Assembly: GCA_026707335.1 (NCBI GenBank)
Contig: JAPOXB010000022.1
Span: 1-13,265 of the forward strand
Length of the DNA: 13,265 nucleotides
Direction of reading: 5' to 3'
Source: Chloroflexota bacterium
GTDB lineage: Bacteria; Chloroflexota; Dehalococcoidia; Bin125
The position numbers and the translations under genes are program-made. Within the stretch, counting starts at the first letter, position 1. Every line of letters starts with the position of its first letter. Below the pieces are notes generated by a model that saw only the letters and a list, made by a program, of their open reading frames with translations, was not told where the DNA came from and did no database searches. This document shows positions 6,492 through 12,819 of this stretch, piece by piece.

Positions 6492-7694
6492 TCAGACTGC
6501 CGCCCGCGCGCGGATGTGCTGCGTGGCGAAGCGCCGCGCCCAGCCGTCGGCGGCGTCGATCGTCTCCAGGTCGGGGTCGTCGTCGCCCTCGTGCGCCGCG
6601 AGGGCGGCCTCGATCACGTCGGGGATGGCGGTGAAGCGGATCTGCCCCTCCAGGAAGGCCGACACGGCCACCTCGTCGGCGGCGGCCAGCACGCAGGGGT
6701 ACGTCCCGCCGCGCCGTCCGGCCTCCTGGCTGAGCCGCAGGCCGGGGTAGCGGTCGAGGTCGGGCGCGGCGAAGTGCAGCGCGCCCAGCGCCGCCAGGTC
6801 GAGCGGCGCGACCGTCGGCTGCAGCCGCTCGGGGTAGGTGAGCGCGCACTGGATGGGCAGCCGCATGTCGGGGTTGCCGAGCTGCGCCTTGACGGATCCG
6901 TCGCCCATCTCGACCAGGGAGTGCACGATCGACTCCGCGTGCTGCACGACCTCCACCTGCTCGTAGGCGACGTCGAACAGCCAGCGCGCCTCGATGGTCT
7001 CCATCCCCTTGTTGACCAGCGAGGCGCTGTCGATCGTGATCTTGGCGCCCATGTTCCAGGTCGGGTGGCGCAGCGCCTGCGCGGGCGTGACGTCGCCGAG
7101 CGCCTCACGGGGGAGGTCGCGCAGCGCGCCGCCCGACGCCGTCAGCAGGATGCGGCGGATGGCGTTGCCCTCCTCGCCCCAGAGGCACTGCCAGATCGCG
7201 CTGTGCTCGGAGTCGACGGGGCGCAACTGGCCGCCGCCGCGGTCGGCCGCGGCGCGCACCAGGTGCCCCGCCATCACCACGACCTCCTTATTGGCCAGGG
7301 CGACGGCGCGGCCGTGCTCGAGCGCGGTCAGCGTGGGTTCCAGCCCCGCGCGCCCCGCCGTGCCCACGACGAGCACGTCGAGCAGGGGGTCGGCGGCCAT
7401 CTCGTCCATCGTGGCGATCGTCGCGCCGCTCGCCGCCGCGATCTCCCGGAGGCGCTCGCCGGGGCCGCCGGCGGCCCAGATCGCGGCCGGGCGCAGCGCC
7501 GCGGCCTGCGCGGCCAGCGCGTCGAGGTTGCGCCCGGCGGCGAGGCCGCGCACCTCGAAGCGCTCCGGCATGGCCTGGATGACGTCGATCGTCTGCCTGC
7601 CGATGCTGCCCGTGCTGCCCAGCAGGGCGAGGCGGATTGGCTGTCCATGGGGGCGCGCCGCGGCGTCGGGCGGGGGCGTCACAGCACGATCCAT
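6492..7694 (-). CDS. dxr: 1-deoxy-D-xylulose 5-phosphate reductoisomerase
   Basis: Dxr converts DXP to methylerythritol 4-phosphate with NADPH, the committed step of the MEP pathway. The 400 residues show the NADPH-binding loop GSTGSIG (26-32), NKE (135-137), the metal motif DSEHSA (161-166; ligands D161, E163), TASGGALRD (185-193), and PTWNMGAKITIDSASLVNKG (211-230) followed by ligand E232. The C-terminal helical domain is complete. Length is normal (398 in E. coli). The first 18 residues precede the conserved fold and are low in complexity. The ATG lies inside the 3' end of cdsA (16-base overlap), so translation is probably coupled. There is no strong ribosome binding site. A TATACT hexamer lies eleven bases upstream inside cdsA and could be an internal promoter. 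Confidence 0.97.
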   Translation of the reverse strand: MDRAVTPPPDAAARPHGQPIRLALLGSTGSIGRQTIDVIQAMPERFEVRGLAAGRNLDALAAQAAALRPAAIWAAGGPGERLREIAAASGATIATMDEMAADPLLDVLVVGTAGRAGLEPTLTALEHGRAVALANKEVVVMAGHLVRAAADRGGGQLRPVDSEHSAIWQCLWGEEGNAIRRILLTASGGALRDLPREALGDVTPAQALRHPTWNMGAKITIDSASLVNKGMETIEARWLFDVAYEQVEVVQHAESIVHSLVEMGDGSVKAQLGNPDMRLPIQCALTYPERLQPTVAPLDLAALGALHFAAPDLDRYPGLRLSQEAGRRGGTYPCVLAAADEVAVSAFLEGQIRFTAIPDVIEAALAAHEGDDDPDLETIDAADGWARRFATQHIRARAAV

Positions 7695-8545
7695 TGCACG
7701 AAGAAGTATACGGTCGGGACGACGAAGAGCAGGCTGTCGAGCCGGTCGAGGACGCCCCCGTGCCCGGGCACCAGTTGCGAGAAGTCCTTCACGTCGAGCG
7801 CGCGCTTAATGACCGATTCGGCCAGGTCGCCCGCCGTCGCCATCAGCGGCAGGGCGATGCCCAGCAACACCATCTTCCAGACGGCGACCTGCAGGTCGGG
7901 CAGCAGGTTGATCAGCAGCACCGCGGCGAAGCCGACCAGCAGCCCGGCGATCCCGCCCTCGATCGTCTTGCGGGGGCTGATGCGGGGCGCCATCGGCCGC
8001 CGGCCCAGCAGCTTGCCAACGGCGAAGGCGCCGGTGTCGGTGGCCATGCCCGCCGCGACGGCGAGCAGCAGCCACTCCTCGCCCTGCGGCAGCTCGCGCA
8101 GCAGGACGATGAAGCTGCCCAGCCAGCCGATGTAGACCAGCGCCCCCAGGCCGACGCCCGAGCGCCGGCAGAGATCGGCGAAGGGGCCGGGATCGGGGCC
8201 GTCGTCGGGGGGCTGCCCACGCTCGCGGACGAGCTGCTGCAGCACCGGCGCGGCGACGATGGCGAGGACCGCGGCGCTGAACGGCCAGGCGGTGGGGATA
8301 TCGTCGGTGAGCGCGACGGCCGACATCGCGACGGCGCCCGCCGCTGCCAGCCACAGCACCGGGTCGGTGCGCGCCAGGCGCATGCCCAGGCCGAACTCGA
8401 GCACCGCCAGCGCGAGCAGCGCCGCGACCACCGCCGCCAGCACCGGCCCGCCCTCGAGGATCGCCAGGACCGCCAGGGGCATCGCGGCGAAGCCCGTCGC
8501 GAAGCGCGGCACGACGCCCCCGCGGAGCCAGGCGGGCGGCGTCAC
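7679..8545 (-). CDS. cdsA: Phosphatidate cytidylyltransferase (CDP-diacylglycerol synthase)
   Basis: CdsA makes CDP-diacylglycerol from phosphatidic acid and CTP in the cytoplasmic membrane, the branch point of phospholipid synthesis. The 288 residues are highly hydrophobic, with about eight membrane segments (for example 11-30, 33-55, 63-80, 88-104, 133-150, 158-176, 198-216, 224-238). The complete family signature lies at 244-270: SVIKR, then VKD (252-254), PGHGG (260-264) and DRLD (267-270). The segment ATDTGAFAVGKLLGRR (168-183) is also typical of the family. The start is GTG, a single base after the uppS TGA, and the 3' end overlaps dxr by 16 bases, so it is tightly coupled on both sides. 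The hydrophilic stretch at 106-127 is a probable loop. Confidence 0.96.
   Translation of the reverse strand: MTPPAWLRGGVVPRFATGFAAMPLAVLAILEGGPVLAAVVAALLALAVLEFGLGMRLARTDPVLWLAAAGAVAMSAVALTDDIPTAWPFSAAVLAIVAAPVLQQLVRERGQPPDDGPDPGPFADLCRRSGVGLGALVYIGWLGSFIVLLRELPQGEEWLLLAVAAGMATDTGAFAVGKLLGRRPMAPRISPRKTIEGGIAGLLVGFAAVLLINLLPDLQVAVWKMVLLGIALPLMATAGDLAESVIKRALDVKDFSQLVPGHGGVLDRLDSLLFVVPTVYFFVQWIVL
7705..7710 (-). promoter_or_regulatory. Possible internal -10 element before dxr
   Basis: The minus strand reads TATACT inside the last codons of cdsA, using a GTA valine codon that looks rare in this GC-rich window. It lies ten bases before the dxr ATG, so transcription would start almost at the start codon. 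The hexamer equals those before rpsB and nusA. There is no TG extension and no clear -35, and it could be chance coding sequence (Thr-Val-Tyr-Phe). Confidence 0.25.
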
Positions 8546-8546
8546 G

Positions 8547-9314
8547 TCAGCCGTGCTGCCGGCCGGCCGCGTCGGCGGCGCGGACCCGGCCCCGCGCGAG
8601 GCCGCCGAACTTGCGCACCCGCCGGGCGTAGGCCGCCAGCGCCTCGTCGATGTCGGCCCGCGAGAAATCGGGCCAGTAGGTGTGGGTGAAGAAGTACTCG
8701 GCGTAGGCCGCCTGCCAGATGAGGAAGTTCGAGAGCCGCTGCTGGCCGCCGGTGCGGATGATCAGGTCCGGGTCGGGCAGGCCGTCGGTGTAGAGGTGGC
8801 GCGAGACGAGCGCCTCGTCGATCTCGGCCGCCGGCACGCCCTCGGCCACGATGCGCCGGATCGCCTCGACGACCTCCGTCCTGCCGCCGTAGTTGAAGGC
8901 CACGCAGACGGTCATCGCGGTGTTGCCGGCGGTGAGCGCGACGGCGTGCCTGATCTGCCGCCGCAAGGCCGGGTTCAGCACGTCCAACTGGCCGATGTAG
9001 CGCAGTTGCACGCCCGCCTCGTGCAGCGGCTGCACCTCGCGCTCGATCACGCGCGAGAGGATGGTCATCAGGCCGCGCACCTCGTCCGGGGGGCGGCGCC
9101 AGTTCTCCGTCGAGAAGGCGTAGAGGGTCAGCACGCGCACGCCGCGCTCGCCGAACAGGCGGATGATCTCGCGGATGTTCTCGGTGCCGGCGGCGTGGCC
9201 ATCGAGCCGGGGCAGGCCGCGCGTCTCCGCCCAGCGCCCGTTGGCGTCCATGATGACCGCGACGTGCCGGGGGACGTTCTCCGTCCGGCGCTCCGGGGCG
9301 ACGACCACGCTCAC
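8547..9314 (-). CDS. uppS: Undecaprenyl diphosphate synthase (cis-prenyltransferase)
   Basis: UppS condenses isopentenyl diphosphate units onto farnesyl diphosphate to make the C55 lipid carrier for cell-wall and glycan precursors. The 255 residues carry the catalytic Asp23 in MDANGRWA (22-29), GH (39-40), LYAFSTENWRRP (64-75), FNYGGRTEVVEA (140-151), RTGGQQRLSNF (187-197) and the Mg-binding Glu206 in AYAEYFF. Two positions differ from the usual pattern: Gly to Ala in MDGNG, and Glu to Gln at residue 191 in RTGGExR; the pyrophosphate-binding Arg187, Arg193 and Ser195 are kept. The start is GTG, overlapping the frr stop by four bases (GTGA), a typical coupled junction. The C-terminus has an extra basic, Ala-rich tail (about 235-255). 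It uses end products of the pathway served by dxr and ispG. Confidence 0.97.
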   Translation of the reverse strand: MSVVVAPERRTENVPRHVAVIMDANGRWAETRGLPRLDGHAAGTENIREIIRLFGERGVRVLTLYAFSTENWRRPPDEVRGLMTILSRVIEREVQPLHEAGVQLRYIGQLDVLNPALRRQIRHAVALTAGNTAMTVCVAFNYGGRTEVVEAIRRIVAEGVPAAEIDEALVSRHLYTDGLPDPDLIIRTGGQQRLSNFLIWQAAYAEYFFTHTYWPDFSRADIDEALAAYARRVRKFGGLARGRVRAADAAGRQHG

Positions 9315-9883
9315 ACCTCCAGGAGCTCGCGCTCCTTGACCGCGCCGTCCTGGTCGATCCGCTCCTGAAAGCCGTGCGTCAGCTTGTCGAGCTCGTCGTG
9401 GGCGCGGCGCTCCTCGTCCTGGGAGATGTCCTTGTCCTTGAGCATGCGGCGCAACTCCTCCTGCGCGTCGCGGCGGATGTTGCGCAGGGCGACGCGCGCC
9501 GCCTCGTTCTTCTGCCCCACCTGACGTACGAGCTGCCGGCGGCGTTCCTCCGTCAGTTCGGGGATGACCAGCCGGATGACGACGCCGTCGCTCTGCGGGT
9601 TGAGGCCGAGGTCGGACTGCTGGATGGAGCGGGAGATGGGGTCGAAGGCGTTCTTGTCCCAGGGCTGGATGACGAGCAGGCGCGCGTCGGGCGCCGTGAT
9701 CGTGGCGAGTTGCCGCAGCGGCGTCGGTGAGCCGTAGTAGTTGATCGCCAGCGCCTCGACCAGCGACGGCTGCGCCCGCCCGGTGCGCACCGAGTCGAGG
9801 TCGCGCTGGTGCGAGGCGATCGTCTTGCCCATGCGCGTGCGCGCTTCGTCGAGGGCGAGGGCGGTGAGGTCGTCGTCGGGCAT
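9311..9883 (-). CDS. frr: Ribosome recycling factor
   Basis: RRF works with EF-G to split the post-termination ribosome. The 190 residues match the family length (about 185). Visible signatures are DSVRTGRAQPSLVEAL (30-45), YYGSPTPLRQLATI (49-62), IQPWDKNAF (72-80), LNPQSDG (94-100), and the hinge/domain I region ARVALRNIRRDAQEEL (129-144) followed by KDKDISQDE (149-157). The ATG at 9881-9883 has AAGGA about ten bases upstream. pyrH ends 33 bases upstream, and uppS overlaps the stop by four bases. The order pyrH-frr-uppS is widely conserved, so this is the middle of a housekeeping operon. Confidence 0.97.
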   Translation of the reverse strand: MPDDDLTALALDEARTRMGKTIASHQRDLDSVRTGRAQPSLVEALAINYYGSPTPLRQLATITAPDARLLVIQPWDKNAFDPISRSIQQSDLGLNPQSDGVVIRLVIPELTEERRRQLVRQVGQKNEAARVALRNIRRDAQEELRRMLKDKDISQDEERRAHDELDKLTHGFQERIDQDGAVKERELLEV

Positions 9884-9916
9884 GATGCTGCGGTCCTTCG
9901 CCCGTCCGCGCGGCGG

Positions 9917-10657
9917 TTACTCGGCGGCGCCGGCGAGGCGCGTCGCCTCGGGCCCGACGAGCGTACCAACGGAGCCGCCCATCACCGCCTGCACGATAGC
10001 GTCCGGCCTGGCGATATCAAACACCAGGATGGGCAGATCGTTCTCCTCGCAGAGCGATAGCGCGGCCGTGTCCATGACGACGCCGAGGTTCTGGGCGATG
10101 GCGTCGCGGTAGGAGATCGAGGCGTAGCGGCGCGCGTTCGGGTCGATCGCCGGGTCGGCCGTGTAGACGCCGTCGACGCCGTTCTTGGCCATCAGCAGGC
10201 GCGCGGCGTCGATCTCGACGCCGCGCAGGGCGGCGGCCGTGTCGGTCGTGACGTAGGGGTTGCCGGTCCCCGCGACGAACAGCACGATGCGCCCCTTCTC
10301 CAGGTGGCGGATGGCGCGGCGGCGGATGTAGCCCTCGGCCACCTGCGCCACGGAGATGGCCGACATCGTGCGCACCTGCATCCCCTCGCGCTCCAGCGCG
10401 TCCTGCAGGGCGAGGCCGTTGATCACGGTGGCCAGCATGCCGGCGTAGTCGGCGGTGGCGCGGTCCATGCCCGCCTCGGCCGCCGTGCGGCCGCGGAACA
10501 GGTTGCCCCCGCCGACCACCAGCGCGACCTCGTATTCGCGCGCGCGCAGGCGCTCGATCTGCCGGGCGATGCCGCGCAGCGTTTCCGGGTCGATGCCGAA
10601 GGGACGCCCGCCGAGGAGCGCTTCGCCGCTGATCTTGATCAGGACGCGCTCGGCCGT
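9917..10657 (-). CDS. pyrH: UMP kinase, probable ACG start codon
   Basis: PyrH phosphorylates UMP to UDP with ATP as a hexamer of the amino-acid kinase fold. From the proposed start it has 246 residues, a normal length. The N-terminal strand is ERVLIKISGEALLGG, followed by VALVVGGGNLFRG. Further motifs are GTGNPYVTTDTAAALR, LLMAKNGVDGVYTADP and MDTAALSLCEENDLPI. There is no ATG, GTG or TTG in any minus-strand frame between the tsf stop and the conserved ERVLIKISG segment. A strong AGGGAGGG site (10663-10670) lies just before ACG at 10655-10657, giving M-A-E-R-V-L-I-K. The first in-frame canonical start is a GTG at 10517-10519 inside VALVVGGGN, which would delete an essential strand and is rejected. 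Either a natural ACG start or a T-to-C sequence error explains this. It lies 26 bases after tsf and 33 before frr. Confidence 0.9.
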   Translation of the reverse strand, partial: TAERVLIKISGEALLGGRPFGIDPETLRGIARQIERLRAREYEVALVVGGGNLFRGRTAAEAGMDRATADYAGMLATVINGLALQDALEREGMQVRTMSAISVAQVAEGYIRRRAIRHLEKGRIVLFVAGTGNPYVTTDTAAALRGVEIDAARLLMAKNGVDGVYTADPAIDPNARRYASISYRDAIAQNLGVVMDTAALSLCEENDLPILVFDIARPDAIVQAVMGGSVGTLVGPEATRLAGAAE

Positions 10658-10662
10658 GGCGT

Positions 10663-10670
10663 CCCTCCCT
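10663..10670 (-). promoter_or_regulatory. Strong ribosome binding site that fixes the pyrH start
   Basis: AGGGAGGG on the minus strand contains GGAGG (10664-10668) and lies six bases before the ACG triplet at 10655-10657. It is the strongest Shine-Dalgarno match in this window. Its spacing is ideal for ACG as the initiator, and no canonical start codon is within reach. Confidence 0.7.
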
Positions 10671-10683
10671 CCCGTCGCCTGCC

Positions 10684-11190
10684 CTACGCTTCGCCGCCCA
10701 GTTCGTAGCGGGCGAAGCGCCGCACGGCGATCTTCTCGCCCGTGGTCGCCACGGCGTCGGTGATCAGGTCCTGGATGGTCTTGCTGGGGTCCTTGATGAA
10801 AGTCTGCGAGAGCAGGGCCAACTCCGCCGGGTCGCCGTCGGCGTCCGCGGGGAGATCGGCGGCGTCGATGACCTGCGGGTTCATCGACGCGATCTGCATG
10901 GCGATGTCGTGCGCCAGCTCCTTGAAGACGTCGGTGCGGGCCACGAAGTCGGTCTCGCAGTTCAACTCCAGCATCGCGCCGATGCGGCCGCGGTGGAGAT
11001 AGGACTCCACGATCCCCTCGGCCGTGTCGCGGTGGGCGCGCTTGGCGGCGGTCGCGACGCCCCGCTCGCGCAGCAGCGCGCGCGCCTGTTCGAGGTCGCC
11101 GTCCGCCTCGCTGAGGGCGGTGCGGCAGGCCATGACGCCCGCGCCGGTCTCGGCGCGCAGGGCCTTGATGTCGTCCACACTGACGGTCAC
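10684..11190 (-). CDS. tsf: Elongation factor Ts, short form
   Basis: EF-Ts is the nucleotide exchange factor that reloads EF-Tu with GTP. The 168 residues include the UBA-like N-terminal domain (about 1-45; IKALRAETGAGVMACRTAL) and the EF-Tu-contact motif TDFVAR (80-85), then one core subdomain ending EKIAVRRFARYELG. E. coli EF-Ts has 283 residues with two core subdomains and a coiled coil; this one is a short single-core form like that of Thermus. The start is GTG at 11188-11190, with AAGGA (11197-11201) six bases upstream. rpsB ends 38 bases upstream; the gap contains only a weak 5-bp GC hairpin without a T run, so read-through from rpsB is expected. Confidence 0.96.
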   Translation of the reverse strand: MTVSVDDIKALRAETGAGVMACRTALSEADGDLEQARALLRERGVATAAKRAHRDTAEGIVESYLHRGRIGAMLELNCETDFVARTDVFKELAHDIAMQIASMNPQVIDAADLPADADGDPAELALLSQTFIKDPSKTIQDLITDAVATTGEKIAVRRFARYELGGEA

Positions 11191-11228
11191 AAGCGTTCCT
11201 TTCGACCGGCGCGAGGCCGGGACACGGG

Positions 11229-12026
11229 CTAGGCGGGCGCCGGGGCGCCTTCCGACGGCGGGGCGGACGGCGCGGCGGACGGCGGAGCGGCGGCCGGCTC
11301 GCCGTCCTGCTGGGCCTGGGCCTCCACGCGCAGGCTCTCGCGCACGGCCAGGCCCTCCGCGGCGGCGTCGGCGATGCGGCCGGCGATCAGGCGGATGGCG
11401 CGAATCGCGTCGTCGTTCGAGGGGATCGGATAGGCGATGCCGGTGGGATCGCAGTTCGTGTCGCAGAGCGCGACGATGGGGATGCCCAGCCGCAGCGCCT
11501 CCTTGACCGCGATGGCCTCCTTGGGCACGTCGACGATGAAGATGACGGCGGGCAGGCGGGTCATGTCGCGCAGGCCGCCCACGTAGCGGTGCAGCCGCGT
11601 GAGCTGGTCGCGCAGGCGCAGCGCCTCCTTCTTGGGCAGGGCGTCCCAGTCGCCGTGCTCCTCCTGGCGTTCCAGGCGCAGCATGTGCTCGATGCGGGCG
11701 CTGATCGTCTGCCAGTTGGTCAGCGTGCCGCCCAGCCAGCGGTTGATGACGTACGGCATCTGTGCCCGCTGCGCCTCGGCCTGCACGACGTCCTGGGCCT
11801 GCTTCTTCGTGCCCACGAAGAGCACGTCGCCGCCCTCGACGACCGTCTGGCGGACGAAGGCGTAGGCCTCCTCCAGCCGGTCGGCCGTCTGCGCGAGGTC
11901 GAGGATGTGTATGCCGTTGCGGGGGGCGAAGATGAACGGCGCCATCTTCGGGTTCCAGCGGCGCGTCTGGTGGCCGAAGTGGACGCCGGCCTCCAGCAGC
12001 TCCTTCATCGTGATGGCGGTGGCCAT
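11229..12026 (-). CDS. rpsB: 30S ribosomal protein S2
   Basis: S2 binds the head-body junction of the 30S subunit and is needed for S1 or mRNA docking in many bacteria. The 265 residues begin MATAITMKELLEAGVHFGHQ; family motifs are HFGHQTRRWNPKM (16-28), FVGTKKQAQ (70-78), NRWLGGTLTNW (95-105), LPAVIFIVDV (158-167), and LGIPIVALCDTNCDP (180-194). The C-terminal 30 residues are an Ala/Pro/Ser-rich tail beyond the conserved fold. The frame is open well upstream, but ATG at 12024-12026 is chosen because it gives the family N-terminus and has GGAG four bases before it. It is the first gene of the minus-strand operon, with a candidate promoter about 145 bases upstream and a leader of stacked hairpins that suggests feedback control by S2. 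Confidence 0.97.
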   Translation of the reverse strand: MATAITMKELLEAGVHFGHQTRRWNPKMAPFIFAPRNGIHILDLAQTADRLEEAYAFVRQTVVEGGDVLFVGTKKQAQDVVQAEAQRAQMPYVINRWLGGTLTNWQTISARIEHMLRLERQEEHGDWDALPKKEALRLRDQLTRLHRYVGGLRDMTRLPAVIFIVDVPKEAIAVKEALRLGIPIVALCDTNCDPTGIAYPIPSNDDAIRAIRLIAGRIADAAAEGLAVRESLRVEAQAQQDGEPAAAPPSAAPSAPPSEGAPAPA

Positions 12027-12039
12027 GGCGCTCCGTCGT

Positions 12040-12140
12040 GATGTCCTGGGCGGCGTCGCGGGGACATCGAATGCTCCGGCGCTCGCCGTCCGGCAGGCCG
12101 ACGCCTGCCGCGCACGCGCGGCATCGACGCCGATGCCGCG
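12040..12140 (-). promoter_or_regulatory. Structured rpsB mRNA leader with three perfect hairpins
   Basis: In the untranslated leader of rpsB, three perfect hairpins lie in tandem. The first (12117-12140) has a 10-bp stem, CGCGGCATCG with its complement, and a 4-base loop. The second (12091-12110) has an 8-bp stem, CGGCAGGC with its complement, and a 4-base loop. The third (12040-12068) has a 7-bp stem, GATGTCC with GGACATC, and a 15-base loop, ending a few bases before the GGAG ribosome binding site. None is followed by a T run. Ribosomal protein operons commonly use such leaders for autogenous control; the S2-binding role here is inference and no known leader family was matched. Confidence 0.5.
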
Positions 12141-12170
12141 AGCCAGCGCCACGGGTGTGAGGACGCTCGT

Positions 12171-12176
12171 AGTATA
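12171..12176 (-). promoter_or_regulatory. Candidate -10 element of the rpsB operon promoter
   Basis: The minus strand reads TATACT in the context CTTATACTACG, five of six matches to TATAAT and unusual in this GC-rich background. A transcript would begin near 12164 and carry a leader of about 138 bases. The -35 region is poor (CTGTCG-like about 18 bases upstream) and overlaps a 20-bp inverted repeat. This is the most likely main promoter of the minus-strand cluster. Confidence 0.6.
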
Positions 12177-12186
12177 AGCGCGCCCC

Positions 12187-12206
12187 GGCGGCTCACGACA
12201 GCCGCC
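12187..12206. repeat. Inverted repeat between the divergent promoters (possible operator)
   Basis: Arms GGCGGCT and AGCCGCC are perfect complements over a 6-base spacer. The repeat covers the expected -35 regions of both the rpsB promoter (-10 at 12171-12176) and the plus-strand candidate promoter (-10 at 12223-12228). A regulator bound here could act on both units. GC-rich dyads arise easily by chance in this genome, so support is limited. Confidence 0.3.
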
Positions 12207-12222
12207 GCGCTGCACACGCGGA

Positions 12223-12228
12223 TACACT
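12223..12228 (+). promoter_or_regulatory. Candidate -10 element for the plus-strand FmdB-type/dtd unit
   Basis: The hexamer TACACT sits in GCGGATACACTGG, almost the same context as upstream of ispG (3553-3565). It would give a long leader of about 215 bases to the TTG start at 12451, containing the inverted repeats noted for this region. No clear -35 is seen. Confidence 0.35.
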
Positions 12229-12438
12229 GGCCCCTCACAGCGGCCGCCGACAGGGGCCGGAACGCGGGCCGCCGGACTCACCGGCGGAGATCGCCATTCC
12301 TGCGCCGGCGCGGCCGCTTGCGGTTGCGGCTGCTAGGCTGGACTCGCCCCCGCCATCCCCCGGCGACTCGGACATAAGCCGTGACCTGGGGTCTGCGCCG
12401 CCGGACGCGGGCGATCGCGGAGCGGGCGAGAATCGATC

Positions 12439-12442
12439 GGAG
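12439..12442 (+). promoter_or_regulatory. Ribosome binding site that selects the TTG start of the FmdB-type gene
   Basis: GGAG lies eight bases before TTG at 12451. The in-frame GTG at 12442-12444 begins on the last base of this site and so cannot use it. The TTG start also gives the family-typical N-terminus MPRYVYEC. Confidence 0.6.
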
Positions 12443-12450
12443 TGCCTGCG

Positions 12451-12792
12451 TTGCCCCGTTACGTCTATGAGTGCGCGAAGTGCGCCCACTCCTACGAGAA
12501 GATGGAGGGCTGGGACGCCAAGCCCCGGCAGCCCTGCCCGCGCTGCCGCGCGATGGCGCAGCGCATCCCGGCCGCCCCGGCGATCGTGTTCAAGGGCAGC
12601 GGCTGGTACTCGACCGACAACCGCCGCAGCCTGCGCAAGGGCGCCGACGAGCTCCAGCACGGCAAGGAGGGCGACGAGGGCGGCGAGGGCGAGGAGCGCG
12701 CCTCGGGCGAGCCCGGCGCCGACGGTGCGGCCGCGAAAGACGGCGCCGCCGCCAAGCAACCGGGCAAGGCCGAGGCCAAGTCGGACGACTAG
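12451..12792 (+). CDS. FmdB-family small zinc ribbon protein
   Basis: The family (named after a putative regulator of formamidase genes) consists of short zinc ribbons of unknown exact role. With the TTG start the protein has 113 residues: MPRYVYECAKC, with Cys8 and Cys11 forming one CxxC knuckle and Cys29 and Cys32 (CPRC) the other, then an aromatic GSGWYSTDNR segment (49-58) typical of the family. From about residue 62 on the chain is a charged, low-complexity tail rich in Gly, Glu, Ala and Lys, probably disordered. The start is chosen from the GGAG spacing and the usual MPxYxYxC beginning. It leads a two-gene plus-strand unit, with dtd 27 bases downstream, and diverges from rpsB. A regulatory or ribosome-associated role cannot be decided from sequence. 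Family assignment is firm; function is not. Confidence 0.87.
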   Translation: MPRYVYECAKCAHSYEKMEGWDAKPRQPCPRCRAMAQRIPAAPAIVFKGSGWYSTDNRRSLRKGADELQHGKEGDEGGEGEERASGEPGADGAAAKDGAAAKQPGKAEAKSDD

Positions 12793-12819
12793 TCCGGCGC
12801 GGCCGACCCCCGACCCCCG

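Larger units (their letters stand above)
12177..12450. other. Divergent intergenic region between rpsB and the FmdB-type gene
   Basis: With the rpsB leader this makes a gap of 424 bases without a protein gene (12027-12450). Besides the promoter elements listed separately, this part holds two GC-rich inverted repeats: GGCCCCT (12229-12235) with AGGGGCC (12252-12258), enclosing a GCGGCCGC palindrome, and CCGCCGG (12269-12275) with CCGGCGG (12281-12287). A weak TGCTAGGCT extended -10-like string is at 12331-12339. I see no tRNA, small gene or terminator; the stretch 12340-12438 shows nothing I can name. Confidence 0.45.

Noticed and set aside
2606..6634. Very long plus-strand open frame (over 1,300 codons) across proS, ispG and rseP
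   Set aside because: It has no recognisable domains and is rich in Arg, Ala, Gly and His, as expected for antisense or off-frame reading of GC-rich genes. The clearly recognisable genes occupy other frames.
9917..10519. Short pyrH starting at the internal GTG (200 residues)
   Set aside because: It would remove the conserved first strand KISGEAL and cut inside VVGGGN, although the upstream sequence clearly encodes these in the same frame.
11191..11228. Small GC hairpin between rpsB and tsf as a terminator
   Set aside because: The stem is only about 5 bp and lacks a T run; rpsB and tsf are normally co-transcribed.
11229..12281. Longer rpsB reading frame of 350 codons
   Set aside because: The N-terminal extension runs through the hairpin leader and the candidate promoter and has no S2 similarity; the ATG at 12024-12026 has a ribosome binding site and the family N-terminus.
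12442..12792. GTG start for the FmdB-type gene
   Set aside because: The GGAG ribosome binding site overlaps this GTG; the TTG three codons later has correct spacing and the typical MPxYxYxC beginning.
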